Source: Clavibacter sepedonicus
GTDB lineage: Bacteria; Actinomycetota; Actinomycetes; Actinomycetales; Microbacteriaceae
Length of the DNA stretch: 64,000 bases
Direction of reading: 5' to 3'
NCBI RefSeq assembly: GCF_000069225.1
Contig: NC_010407.1
Coordinates: forward strand, 434,001-498,000
Shown here: one piece after another, positions 36,075-43,778 of the stretch
Layout of the letters: each line of letters starts with the position of its first letter
How positions within the stretch are numbered: position 1 is the first letter of the stretch
The notes under the pieces: model-generated
Database searches by the model: none
Seen by the model: only the letters and a program-made list of their open reading frames with translations
Told to the model about the DNA's origin: nothing
Made by a program: the position numbers and the translations under genes

Positions 36075-36079
36075 CCTAG
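35117..36079 (+). CDS. IS481-family transposase, copy 2
   Basis: 320 residues, intact, with the same HTH and DDE residues as copy 1. It differs at V95I, N106R, a run at 114-124, 163-168 and R278L, so changes are clustered in front of and around the first catalytic Asp. The stop TAG (36077-36079) is outside the IS, in the target duplication. GTG start with SD GGAGG inside an inverted-repeat arm. Confidence 0.95.
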   Translation: MTHANAPFTPAGRVRLARLIIEDGWPVRRAAERFQCSPATASRWARRYRAGLPMTDRSSRPHRQPTRTSQRRERRIIALRFTRRWGPHRISYHLRIPRSTVERVLRRYRMPLLTHLDSATGLPVRRSPARRYEHSSPGDLVHVDIKKLGRIPDGGGHRVLGRQAGRKNNPRTGRGYAFLHHAVDDHSRLAYSEILTDERKETAAAFWARANAFFTTAGITVIRVLTDNGSCYRSHAFTEALGTIAHTRTRPYRPQTNGKVERFNRTLATEWAYAHPYLTDEARAATYPAWLHHYNHHRPHTGIGGLTPAERVHNLTGNYT

Positions 36080-36142
36080 TCCCCGCCCGTCTGGTCCCCG
36101 CCCGCCTCAGCGCCTGGGCCGGTCGCCGCGGCCGGGTCGGCC

Positions 36143-36148
36143 TAGCAT
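36143..36148 (+). promoter_or_regulatory. leaderless -10 of the lacI-type gene
   Basis: TAGCAT 7 nt before the ATG at 36156, with no SD in between. The upstream 75 bp to IS copy 2 hold a repeated GTCCCCGCCCG (36079-36089, 36094-36104). Confidence 0.45.
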
Positions 36149-36155
36149 CGCCCCC

Positions 36156-37244
36156 ATGACCGACACGTTTCCCGATGCGCCGCGGCCGTCGGATCCCGAG
36201 CACGGCGCCGGCACCACGCTCGGCCTCATCGCGCGCGAGGCGAACGTGTCGATCGGCACGGTCAGCAAGGTCCTCAACGGCCGGAAGGGCATCTCCCCGG
36301 CCACGCGCTCCCGCGTCGAGGAGCTGATGGAGCTGCACGGCTACAGCAGGCGGGGGGCCGAGCGGCCGCACGGCGCGCTCATCGAGATCGTGCTCGAGGT
36401 CGTCGACACGGGCTTCTCGGTCGACCTGCTGCGCGGCGTCTCGGCGGTCGCCCGCGAGCACTCCCTCAGCGTCATCGTCACCGAGCACGGGCGCGACAAC
36501 GCCCTCGACGGCGACTGGATGGCGGGCGTCATGCAGCGCCGGCCGATGGGCCTCGTCCTCGTCTTCTCGGACCTCGCGCCCGCGCAGAAGCGGCAGCTGC
36601 GGAGCCGGGGCATCCCGTTCGTGGTGGTGGATCCTGCGGGGTCGCCCGCCGCGGACGTGCCGGCCGTCGGATCCACCAACTGGGAGGGCGGCCACGCCGC
36701 GGGGGAGCACCTGCTGGGCCTCGGGCACACGCGCATCGGCGCCATCAGCGGCCCGCGGCACCGGCTCTACTCGCGAGCGCGCATGTCGGGCTTCCGCAGC
36801 GCGCTCGAGGCGGCGGGACCCGCGGTGTCGCTGGTCGAGGCGGAGGGCGACTACGGCCGCGTCGCGGGGTACCGCGCCGGCGGCGAGCTGCTCGACGGAG
36901 AGGCGCGCCCCACCGCGATCTTCGCCGGCAACGACGAGCAGGCGCTCGGGCTGTACGAGGCGGCGCGCGAGCGGGGGATCCGCGTCCCCGACGACCTCTC
37001 CGTGCTCGGCTACGACGACCTCCCGTTCGCGCGCATCGTCTCGCCGGCGCTCAGCACCATCCGCCAGCCCGTGCGCGAGATGGCCGAGGCCGCGGCGCGG
37101 ATGGTGTTGCGGATCCGCGAGGGGCGGAGCGACGAAGCGACGCGGCTCGACCTCGCGACCGCTCTCGTGGTCCGCGCCAGCACGGCGGCCCCCGCGGCCC
37201 CCGCGGCCCCCGCGGCGACGGACGCGGTGTCGCCGCCCGAGTGA
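36156..37244 (+). CDS. LacI-family transcriptional regulator
   Basis: A 362-residue repressor. The N-terminal helix-turn-helix (about 22-48: TLGLIAREANVSIGTVSKVLNGRKGIS) and hinge are followed by a periplasmic-binding-like sugar domain (VIVTEHGRDN, TNWEGGHAAGEHLLGLGHTRIGAI, FAGNDEQALGLYEA, VLGYDDLPFARIVSPALSTI). The C-terminus ends in an Ala-Pro repeat coded by a 9-bp tandem repeat. An operator palindrome overlaps its stop codon, in front of the thuA operon, which it probably controls. Confidence 0.93.
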   Translation: MTDTFPDAPRPSDPEHGAGTTLGLIAREANVSIGTVSKVLNGRKGISPATRSRVEELMELHGYSRRGAERPHGALIEIVLEVVDTGFSVDLLRGVSAVAREHSLSVIVTEHGRDNALDGDWMAGVMQRRPMGLVLVFSDLAPAQKRQLRSRGIPFVVVDPAGSPAADVPAVGSTNWEGGHAAGEHLLGLGHTRIGAISGPRHRLYSRARMSGFRSALEAAGPAVSLVEAEGDYGRVAGYRAGGELLDGEARPTAIFAGNDEQALGLYEAARERGIRVPDDLSVLGYDDLPFARIVSPALSTIRQPVREMAEAAARMVLRIREGRSDEATRLDLATALVVRASTAAPAAPAAPAATDAVSPPE

Positions 37245-37252
37245 AACGTTTC
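37243..37252. promoter_or_regulatory. LacI-type operator GAAACGTTTC
   Basis: A perfect 10-bp palindrome with central CG, the usual form for LacI/GalR operators. It overlaps the lacI stop and precedes the promoter-like TTGCCC-N18-TAGCGT by 18 bp. Confidence 0.7.
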
Positions 37253-37270
37253 GGATCGGCGGCGACCTCC

Positions 37271-37300
37271 TTGCCCCGCCCGACCGCCGGTGCGTAGCGT
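37271..37300 (+). promoter_or_regulatory. promoter of the thuA operon
   Basis: -35 TTGCCC (37271-37276), 18-bp spacer, -10 TAGCGT (37295-37300). Transcription would start near 37307 and give a leader that contains a short ORF with an ideal SD. Confidence 0.55.
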
Positions 37301-37350
37301 TCGAGGGGCGCACGGCAGCCGACCGGACGCACTCGACGAAGGAGTCGCCC

Positions 37351-37419
37351 GTGATGCAGATCCCCCGCACGCCCGCCCGGTCGCATCGCGACCACCCGAC
37401 CCGGACGGCGCGCTCGTGA
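37351..37419 (+). CDS. possible 22-codon leader peptide before thuA
   Basis: A GTG start 6 nt after a perfect AAGGAG SD (37339-37344). It encodes 22 residues (begins MMQIPRTPARSHRD) and its TGA overlaps the thuA GTG (GTGA). The thuA start has no SD of its own, so translation of this short ORF may deliver ribosomes to thuA. The peptide resembles nothing known to me; it may instead be the decayed remnant of a former first gene. Confidence 0.45.
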   Translation: MMQIPRTPARSHRDHPTRTARS

Positions 37420-38114
37420 CCGCGGCCCGGAAGGCGCTCGTCGTCCGCGGCGGCTGGGACGGCCACATGCCCGTGGAGACCACGGGCCTCTTCATCCCGT
37501 TCCTCGAGGAGAACGGCTTCGAGGTGCGCGTGGAGGAGGGCTCGGCCGTCTACGCCGACGCCGCCGCCATGGCGGAGACCGACCTCATCGTGCAGGCCAA
37601 CACCATGACGACAATCGAGCCCGAGGAGATGGCCGGCCTGTACGCCGCCGTCGTCGCGGGCACGGGCATGGCCGGCTGGCACGGCGGCATCGCCGATTCG
37701 TACCGGAACACGGCCGACTACCTGCACATGATCGGCGGCCAGTTCGCCCATCACGCGGGCAAGGACCCGGCCGAGCGCACGGGCGAGCAGTCCGACAACT
37801 ACATCCCGTACACGGTCGAGATGACCGAGCTCGGGCGCACGCACGAGATCACCCGGGGGATCGCCGATTTCGACCTCGTGACCGAGCAGTACTGGGTGCT
37901 GAGCGACGAGTACAACGACGTGCTCGCGACCACGACGCAGACCGTGCGGCCGTGGGATCCGTGGCACCGTCCGGTCACCGCGCCCGCCATCTGGACCCGC
38001 CAGTGGGGCGAGGGCCGCATCTTCGTCTCCGCCCCGGGCCACCGCATCGAGGTCGTCGAGGACCCGAACGTCCGCACCATCATCGAGAGGGGCCTCCTGT
38101 GGGCAGCACGCTGA
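37416..38114 (+). CDS. ThuA-domain protein
   Basis: A 232-residue ThuA-like class I glutamine-amidotransferase-fold protein. Family features: RKALVVRGGWDGHMPVETT, NTMTTIEPEEMAGLYAAVVAGTGMAGWHGG, QFAHHAGKD and GRIFVSAPGH. ThuA/ThuB systems oxidise trehalose or related disaccharides to 3-keto sugars. Here it is paired with a Gfo/Idh/MocA oxidoreductase under a LacI regulator, so a sugar-catabolic operon is likely. No transporter is linked. The GTG start overlaps the leader ORF. Confidence 0.88.
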   Translation: MTAARKALVVRGGWDGHMPVETTGLFIPFLEENGFEVRVEEGSAVYADAAAMAETDLIVQANTMTTIEPEEMAGLYAAVVAGTGMAGWHGGIADSYRNTADYLHMIGGQFAHHAGKDPAERTGEQSDNYIPYTVEMTELGRTHEITRGIADFDLVTEQYWVLSDEYNDVLATTTQTVRPWDPWHRPVTAPAIWTRQWGEGRIFVSAPGHRIEVVEDPNVRTIIERGLLWAAR

Positions 38115-39208
38115 CGCACGACGACGACGCGATGACCCTCGGGATCATCGGCGTCGGGAAGATCAGCGAGCAGTACTTCGCCGCGTTCGAGACCCTGTCC
38201 GGCGTGCGGCTCGTCGCCGTCGCCGACCTCGACCTCGACCGCGCGCGCACGGTCGCCGAGGCGCAGGGCGTGGACGCTCTGAGCGTGGACGACCTCATCG
38301 CCGACCCGCGCATCGACACGGTGCTGAACCTCACGATCCCCGCCGCGCACGCCGAGGTCGACCTCCGCGTGCTTGAGGCCGGCAAGCACGTGTACGGCGA
38401 GAAGCCGCTCGCGCTGAGCCCCGCGGAGGCCGCGCCGATCCTGCGGCTGGCCGAGGAGAAGGGCCTCCGCGTCGGATCCGCGCCCGACACCGTGCTGGGC
38501 ACCGGGATCCAGACCGCCCGCGCCGTGCTCGACGCCGGCACGATCGGGAAGCCCGTCGCGGCGAACGCCTTCTGGGGCGCGCCCGGACACGAGCTCTGGC
38601 ACCCGGCCCCCGCGTTCTACTACCAGCCGGGCGCCGGACCCATGTTCGACATGGGCCCGTACTACCTGACAGCGCTCGTGACGCTGCTCGGCCCGGTCAC
38701 GCGCGTGCAGGGCGCCTCGCTGCGCTCCGACCGCGTGCGCTCGGCCGCATCCGACCCCGAGGCGCGCGAGATCCCGGTGACCGTCGACACGCACGTCAGC
38801 GCCGTGCTCACGCACGCGTCGGGCGCGGTCTCGACCGTCACGATGAGCTTCGACATCTGGGCCACGCGAATCCCGAACATCGAGGTGTACGGCACCGCCG
38901 GCACGCTCTCGGTGCCCGACCCGAACCACTTCTCGGGGCAGGTGCAGGTCGCCACGTCGACCGACCGCGAGTGGGCGGACGTCGAGCCGAGCGCCGGCTT
39001 CGTCGACGCGGGGCGCGGCTGCGGTCTCGCGGAGATGGCCGACGCGATCCGCCGGGGCGTGCCGCACCGGGCGTCGGGGGAGCTCGCGTTCCACGTGCTC
39101 GAGGTCATGGACGCGATCCTCGACCCCGAGGCGACGGGCGAGATCCGCAGCTCCGTGGGGCGCCCGGAGGCCGTGCCGCTGGGACAGCCGGGGCGCTCCG
39201 GCGACTGA
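38099..39208 (+). CDS. Gfo/Idh/MocA-family oxidoreductase
   Basis: A 369-residue NAD(P)-dependent dehydrogenase. The Rossmann motif is LGIIGVGKISEQYF, followed by ADLDLDRA and EKPLALSPAEA (the conserved EKP lysine). The C-terminal substrate domain has GPMFDMGPYYLTALVTLLG and YGTAGTLSVPDPN. It probably oxidises a sugar together with the ThuA protein. GTG at 38099 has GAGAGGGG upstream and overlaps thuA by 16 nt. An internal ATG at 38132, next to the Rossmann motif, is an alternative. Confidence 0.92.
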   Translation: MGSTLTHDDDAMTLGIIGVGKISEQYFAAFETLSGVRLVAVADLDLDRARTVAEAQGVDALSVDDLIADPRIDTVLNLTIPAAHAEVDLRVLEAGKHVYGEKPLALSPAEAAPILRLAEEKGLRVGSAPDTVLGTGIQTARAVLDAGTIGKPVAANAFWGAPGHELWHPAPAFYYQPGAGPMFDMGPYYLTALVTLLGPVTRVQGASLRSDRVRSAASDPEAREIPVTVDTHVSAVLTHASGAVSTVTMSFDIWATRIPNIEVYGTAGTLSVPDPNHFSGQVQVATSTDREWADVEPSAGFVDAGRGCGLAEMADAIRRGVPHRASGELAFHVLEVMDAILDPEATGEIRSSVGRPEAVPLGQPGRSGD

Positions 39209-39299
39209 TCCGAGGTCGTCCGCGAGCAGATGGTGGGCAGCCTTCCACAACCCCGCCCGACGACCGTTCCTGGGAGCCCCGGCGGACTAGCCTGACGCC

Positions 39300-39647
39300 G
39301 TGACCCGCCACTTCTCGCAGTTCCTCTTCGCGCCGTACGGCGACGGAGAGGGGCTGCGCGCGGTGGAGGCGGACGACGAGCAGCTCCTCGGCGTGGACGC
39401 GCACGACGACCCTCGGGAACCCGAGGCGGACGTCACCGACCCGGCCGTCTGGCCCGCGCTCACCGCCGTCGAGTGGCCGCTCACGCACCGGCCGTTCGGC
39501 GACGATGACGAGCCCGAGATCGCGGACGGCCACTTCGCGCCCGCGGATCAGGATCCGGACGGGGAGGCCCAGGAGGAGGCCGCCGCGCACGCCGCCCGGG
39601 CCGCGCTCCTCGCCGAGGTCTACGGCTGGCCGCACCGCGCCATCTGA
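39300..39647 (+). CDS. hypothetical acidic protein
   Basis: A 115-residue protein of unknown function. It is strongly acidic (many Asp/Glu runs such as AVEADDEQLLGVDAHDD) with an aromatic start, MTRHFSQFLFAPYGDG, and a short C-terminal helix ending EVYGWPHRAI. It is predicted soluble and cytoplasmic. The GTG start lies 6 nt after TAGCCT (39288-39293), so it is probably leaderless. It converges with the amylase gene. Codon use is typical of the host, and the gene looks real. Confidence 0.65.
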   Translation: MTRHFSQFLFAPYGDGEGLRAVEADDEQLLGVDAHDDPREPEADVTDPAVWPALTAVEWPLTHRPFGDDDEPEIADGHFAPADQDPDGEAQEEAAAHAARAALLAEVYGWPHRAI

Positions 39648-39692
39648 CGCGGTCGTCGCAGCGAGCCACGGCACCCCGCGTCGCCGCTCCGG

Positions 39693-41048
39693 CTACGCGC
39701 CGGCCAGCACCGCCCAGGAGTGCCCGGGCACGCGTCCGTCGCCGGAGACGTCGCCCGCCTCGCGTCCGTCGGGCGAGCCGGCGATCTCCATGGGCTCTTC
39801 CCCCAGGTTGAGCACGAGGCGCAGCGCGTCCGGGGATCCGGGTGCCACGCCTGCGGCCGCCCCCGTGCCCGACGGCCGCAGCGTGATGGTGAGCGCGGTG
39901 TTGGCGAGGCCGGACGTCTCCATCCGCGCGTCGACCAGCCAGGCGTGCCGGCGACGGAGGCCGATGAGCTCCTGGTGCAGGCTGCGGATCCGGGCTGCGT
40001 GCTCGTCATCGTGCAGCTCGTCGGGTGAGGCCGGGTACGCGGGGCGCACGGCATCGTCGCCGCCTGCGCGGTCCTCCTTCACGCCGGTGAGGCCCCGCTC
40101 GTCGCCCGCGTAGATCGAGGGGATGCCCGGGAGCAGCAGCAGGAGCGCGACCGCGTGGCCGAGGTGGCGGGGGGCCACCGCGGAGGCGATGCGGGTCACG
40201 TCGTGGTTGCCGATGAAGGTCTGCGGCGTGAAGGACGGCAGCAGCTCCGCGTGGCGCGTGAGGGTCCAGTCGAGCTCGAACAGGTTCCGCTCGGCGATGG
40301 AGTTGCGGATCGACTTCCACAGCTCGTAGGCGGTGATGGAGTCGATGGTCGACTCGGCCTGGTATCCGACGTAGTCGCCGTGGATCATCTCGCCGACGAA
40401 CCACGCGTCCGGGTGCCGCTCGCGGACGCGCGGCAGCACGGCCGCCCAGAAGGAGGCGGGCACGGCGTAGGCGGCGTCGAGCCGCCAGCCGGAGATGCCG
40501 CGGTCGAGCCAGTGGATCATCACCTCGGCCACGTGCGCGCGCACGGCCTCGGAGTCGTGGTCGAGCGTGACGAGGGCGCCGTGGCCCTCGAAGCCCACGG
40601 GCTCGCCGGCCTCGTCCCAGCGGAACCAGGAGGCCGCCTCGGATCCGGGCCCGTCCGCGAGGGCCTGCACGAACCGCGGGTGGCTGCGGCCGACGTGGTT
40701 GAAGACGCCGTCGAGGAGCACGCGCACGCCGCGGGCGGAGGCGTCGGCGAGGAGGGCGTCGAGATCGGCGTCGTCGCCGAGCCGGGGGTCCACGACCAGG
40801 TGGTCGCGGGTGTCGTAGCCGTGGGTCTCCGAGTCGAAGACCGGGCCGAGCAGCAGGCCGTTGGTGCCGAGGTCGACGAGGTACGGGAGCCAGGCGCGGA
40901 GGCGGTCGAGGCGGTGGGCGGGGGCCGCGTCGGGGTGCGCGGGGGATCCGCCGCCGGGTCCGGCGAGGTCGTCGCGGGTCTGCGGCGCGCCCGTGAAGCC
41001 GAGGGGGTAGACGTGCCACCAGACGACGTGATCGGTCCAGGATGCCAA
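39693..41048 (-). CDS. GH13 alpha-amylase-family glycosidase
   Basis: A 451-residue GH13 enzyme, cytoplasmic (no signal peptide). Conserved regions: VLLDGVFNHVG (region I), GWRLDAAYAV with the nucleophile Asp (II), FVGEMIHGD with the acid/base Glu (III) and FIGNHDVTRIA with the third Asp (IV). Subfamily is unclear; small intracellular GH13 enzymes act on maltooligosaccharides or trehalose-type sugars. The start is TTG, supported by GAGGAG 6 nt upstream; no ATG or GTG fits. Confidence 0.92.
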   Translation of the reverse strand: MASWTDHVVWWHVYPLGFTGAPQTRDDLAGPGGGSPAHPDAAPAHRLDRLRAWLPYLVDLGTNGLLLGPVFDSETHGYDTRDHLVVDPRLGDDADLDALLADASARGVRVLLDGVFNHVGRSHPRFVQALADGPGSEAASWFRWDEAGEPVGFEGHGALVTLDHDSEAVRAHVAEVMIHWLDRGISGWRLDAAYAVPASFWAAVLPRVRERHPDAWFVGEMIHGDYVGYQAESTIDSITAYELWKSIRNSIAERNLFELDWTLTRHAELLPSFTPQTFIGNHDVTRIASAVAPRHLGHAVALLLLLPGIPSIYAGDERGLTGVKEDRAGGDDAVRPAYPASPDELHDDEHAARIRSLHQELIGLRRRHAWLVDARMETSGLANTALTITLRPSGTGAAAGVAPGSPDALRLVLNLGEEPMEIAGSPDGREAGDVSGDGRVPGHSWAVLAGA

Positions 41049-41238
41049 GGGTCGCTCCTCGCGGTTCGGGTCGATCCAGCCTAATGAGCGGGAGTCGGGG
41101 CGGCCGGAGGCCGGGCTCCGTCGGACAGCGGGAGGGGCGCGGCCGCTCGTCGGCGGCGCGGATTCGCGGGGCGGCCCCGCAGCATGTAGGCTGTCTCCCG
41201 GCCTGATCGCCGCTCGCGGAGATCATCGCCGCAGGACT

Positions 41239-41311
41239 GCGCCCGTAGCTCAACGGATAGAGCATCTGACTACGGATCAGAAGGTTGGGGGTTCGAATCC
41301 CTCCGGGCGCA
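41239..41311 (+). tRNA. tRNA-Arg(ACG)
   Basis: 73 nt. Acceptor GCGCCCG/CGGGCGC with A discriminator, D-loop AACGGATAGA, anticodon stem TCTGA/TCAGA with loop CTACGGA (anticodon ACG), T-arm GTTCGAAT. CCA is not encoded. No second copy of its 3' end is seen nearby, so there is no sign of an integrated element. Confidence 0.96.
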
Positions 41312-41351
41312 CAGCACCTCCGGGTGCATCTCTCTGGTTGAGACAGAATGC

Positions 41352-41380
41352 CGAACGGCCCGCCACTGGCGGGCCGTTCG
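41352..41380. terminator. terminator between tRNA-Arg and the LuxR-type gene
   Basis: Perfect 13-bp stem CGAACGGCCCGCC/GGCGGGCCGTTCG with ACT loop, followed on the plus strand by CGTTTCC. It serves tRNA-Arg and probably the convergent padR cluster. Confidence 0.85.
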
Positions 41381-41414
41381 CGTTTCCCCGGGTCGGTCAT
41401 CCGAATCCCGTCGC

Positions 41415-41687
41415 TCAGCGCGTCGTCGCGAGCGGCTCCACCACGCCGTTCTCGTACGCCCAGATCGTCGCGTGCAGGCGGTCGCGCACGCCGAGCTTGT
41501 CGAGCGTGCGGCTCACGTGCGTCTTCACGGTCGTCGGCGCGAGGAACAGCCGGCCCGCGATCTCCGCGTTCGACAGCCCGCGGGCGACGAGCACGAGGAT
41601 CTCCCGCTCGCGCGCGGTCAGCCGCGCGAGCCCCGTGCGGGTGCCGATCCCGCCGGACGGCTGCTCGTGGTCGAGGAGCGCGCTCAC
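41415..41687 (-). CDS. stand-alone LuxR/NarL-type HTH protein
   Basis: A 90-residue protein that is only the GerE/LuxR DNA-binding domain: [55 protein letters not shown]. It has no receiver domain; the first 20 residues look like the linker that joins a NarL receiver to its HTH. The GTG start overlaps the HAAS-gene stop (GTGA). It may be a truncated response regulator now expressed by coupling, or a genuine single-domain regulator. Confidence 0.75.
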   Translation of the reverse strand: MSALLDHEQPSGGIGTRTGLARLTAREREILVLVARGLSNAEIAGRLFLAPTTVKTHVSRTLDKLGVRDRLHATIWAYENGVVEPLATTR

Positions 41688-42748
41688 GGGGTGGGCTCCG
41701 GGGTGGGCGTGGGAGTTGCTGTCGGCGTTGCCGCAGGGGCGTCGCCGGTGGCGCCTCCGGGGCTCGGCGTCGGCGTCGGCGTCGAGCCGGGACCCGCGCG
41801 CAACGGGAGCGCCTTCGCGAACGGGGGCCGCACGGCGCCGGATCCCGTCGCCGTCGCCCCGTCGGAGGTGGCGAGGAGGTCCCTCTCGAGCGGGAAGACG
41901 TTCCACGCGCCGTCGGCGGGCTTCATGCGCTCTCCCGTCACGGGATCGGTGAGGCGGCCGTCATCCATGACGCTGCTGACGGTGGTCACGGGCTCGCCGT
42001 CCTGGTCGAAGAGCTGGACGCGGTCGAGGAGGTTCCCGTCGGCGTCGTAGGCGAAGAGGTTCGTGAGCGCCTTGCCGTCGAGGGACAGGCCCGGCTGCTG
42101 GTAGGAGGAAGGGTAGGCGGACTCAGCGTAGGAGCGAGGCGCCATCTCGTCGATGGAGACGGGGATCAGGACCACGAGCGATGCGGCCGTGATCACGCTG
42201 ATGGTCGCCTTGAGCGTCCGCGCCGGAGCGGAGCGGACCCAGTTGCCGCGTCCCCACTGGACGCTGATGACGACGAGCGCGATGAGCAGGACCCATGCAG
42301 CGGGGTTCCGTGGGAGGACCGAGAAGCCGCCGAAGATCACCGTGACGAAGCACAGGTATCCCGCCCACGCTCGCAGCAGCCACCACACCGGGCGGAAGAG
42401 GATGAGCAGGTCGAGGATCGCCGAGAGCTCCCGGTTCGCGCGGATGCGGGCGTGGACGTCGCGGCCCCGGGCGCGCATGCTCTCCCGCATCTGCGCGATC
42501 GGAGACAGGGGCGCCGCCGCCACCGCCCGCTCCGGCAGCCCGGCCGAGCTGCGCAGCTCGTCGGCGTAGCGCACGGGATCGCCGAGCTCGAGGGCGCCGT
42601 CGTGATCCGCAGCCTCCTCCTGCAGGTCGGCCTCGAGGCCGCCCGTGAGGTCGTCGACGTCCTCGGCATCGAGGTCGGCGAGCCGGGCGCGCACGGCCGC
42701 GGCGAACGCCTGGATGCGGGTGTCGAGGGTGGGATCTGCGGTGTTCAC
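41684..42748 (-). CDS. HAAS-domain membrane protein
   Basis: A 354-residue protein. The N-terminal helical HAAS-type domain (about 1-75: [20 protein letters not shown] stretch and [17 protein letters not shown]) is followed by three hydrophobic segments (about 112-140, 150-165, 181-198). An extracytoplasmic region with [20 protein letters not shown] comes next, then a Thr/Pro-rich tail ([10 protein letters not shown]). HAAS proteins are typically encoded next to PadR and are thought to signal with it. GTG overlaps the padR stop by 4 nt. Confidence 0.8.
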   Translation of the reverse strand: MNTADPTLDTRIQAFAAAVRARLADLDAEDVDDLTGGLEADLQEEAADHDGALELGDPVRYADELRSSAGLPERAVAAAPLSPIAQMRESMRARGRDVHARIRANRELSAILDLLILFRPVWWLLRAWAGYLCFVTVIFGGFSVLPRNPAAWVLLIALVVISVQWGRGNWVRSAPARTLKATISVITAASLVVLIPVSIDEMAPRSYAESAYPSSYQQPGLSLDGKALTNLFAYDADGNLLDRVQLFDQDGEPVTTVSSVMDDGRLTDPVTGERMKPADGAWNVFPLERDLLATSDGATATGSGAVRPPFAKALPLRAGPGSTPTPTPSPGGATGDAPAATPTATPTPTPEPTP

Positions 42749-43161
42749 GGCTTCTCTCCGATCGTGCGGACGTTCACGGATGCGGGCACGGGGCCCTCGC
42801 CGGCGCCGCCGGCCTTCCGGGTGCGGTGGGTCGGCGCGGGGGCCGGCTCGCCGAGGAGCCCGCTCATGGCCGTCGCGAACGCCGCCCACGTGGCCCGCTG
42901 GCCGGCGAGCAGCTCGCGGCCCTCGGGGTTGATCGCGTAGTACTTGCGGTGCGGTCCGCCCTCGGACGGGACGACGTAGCTCGACAGGGCGCCTGCCGCG
43001 TAGAGCCGGCGCAGCGTCCCGTAGACGGAGGCGTCGCCGACGTCGCCGAGGCCGGCGTCGCGCAGGCGCCGGACGATGTCATAGCCGTACCCGTCGTCGT
43101 GCTGCACGACGGCGAGCACCGCGGTGTCGAGCGCGCCCTTGAGGAGCTGCGTGGTGTCCAT
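42745..43161 (-). CDS. PadR-family transcriptional regulator
   Basis: A 138-residue winged-helix repressor: LLKGALDTAVLAVVQHDDGYGYDIVRRLRD, then GDASVYGTLRRLYAAGALSSYV and GPHRKYYAINPEGRELL. Its C-terminal helix for dimerisation is short. It is the first gene of a three-gene unit linked by two GTGA overlaps. A -10 TACTGT (plus-strand 43186-43191) lies upstream, and a five-codon ORF (ATG at 43178, ending in TGATG at the padR start) covers the SD, so padR translation may be coupled to that leader. Confidence 0.9.
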   Translation of the reverse strand: MDTTQLLKGALDTAVLAVVQHDDGYGYDIVRRLRDAGLGDVGDASVYGTLRRLYAAGALSSYVVPSEGGPHRKYYAINPEGRELLAGQRATWAAFATAMSGLLGEPAPAPTHRTRKAGGAGEGPVPASVNVRTIGEKP

Positions 43162-43354
43162 CAGTCGATCTCTCTCATGCGTCGCACAGTATCACGCAGT
43201 GCGCGGTACCTCGGAGTGCCGCGCAGGGCGGCGCGCCGAGGGGCGGCGTCCGCGGCCGGCGGCGCAGCTGGCGGTGGCGGGGACGGGCGGGCGCCCCGGC
43301 CCTCGTGCCCGCCCGCCCCTCGTGCTCGCGCCGGGCCCGGTGCTACCGTCGGGC

Positions 43355-43675
43355 ATGCCCATCGTCCTGGAGGTCCTCGGCCGCGTGCTCGCCCTCGTGG
43401 GCGACGTCGTGCTGGGCGGCGCGGGCGTCACGCCAGCGATCCTCCTCGCAGCACTCCTCGGCGCCGCATCCGTGGCCGCCGCGGTCGCGCTGGTGCGCAT
43501 CGCCGCGGCACGCGGGCTCCTCGGATCCGCCGCGCCGCCGCTGCGCCCGGACGAGGACGTCGACCTCCCGGTGCTCGTCTCCTCGAGCGACCCGGACGCG
43601 GACGGACACGAGCGCTCCCGGGCCCCGGGCCGGCGGATGCAGGTCGTCGTTCCTGCGCCGCTCCCGGCCGCCTGA
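43355..43675 (+). CDS. small membrane protein (DUF6412-like)
   Basis: A 106-residue protein with two hydrophobic segments (about 3-25 and 27-50: VTPAILLAALLGAASVAAAVALVRIA) and a polar tail ending VVVPAPLPA. Small proteins of this type occur upstream of YidC-like insertases in actinobacteria; their function is unknown. It is probably leaderless (TACCGT 43344-43349, 5 nt from ATG). The YidC-like gene follows by 103 nt. Confidence 0.7.
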   Translation: MPIVLEVLGRVLALVGDVVLGGAGVTPAILLAALLGAASVAAAVALVRIAAARGLLGSAAPPLRPDEDVDLPVLVSSSDPDADGHERSRAPGRRMQVVVPAPLPAA

Positions 43676-43778
43676 CCGCGGCCAGCAGGGGTCCGCCGCC
43701 ACCGCGTGGCACGGATCCGGCGCGCGCCCGCATGCGACGACCAGACGGACCCCCTCCGCTCTCGTCGCAAGGAACCCC

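Noticed and set aside
37187..37216. Short GC-rich tandem repeat in the end of lacI
   Set aside because: It encodes the in-frame Ala-Pro tail of the protein and needs no separate explanation.
41239..41340. tRNA-Arg as an integration (att) site
   Set aside because: The 3' end of the tRNA is not repeated downstream in the window and no integrase is present.
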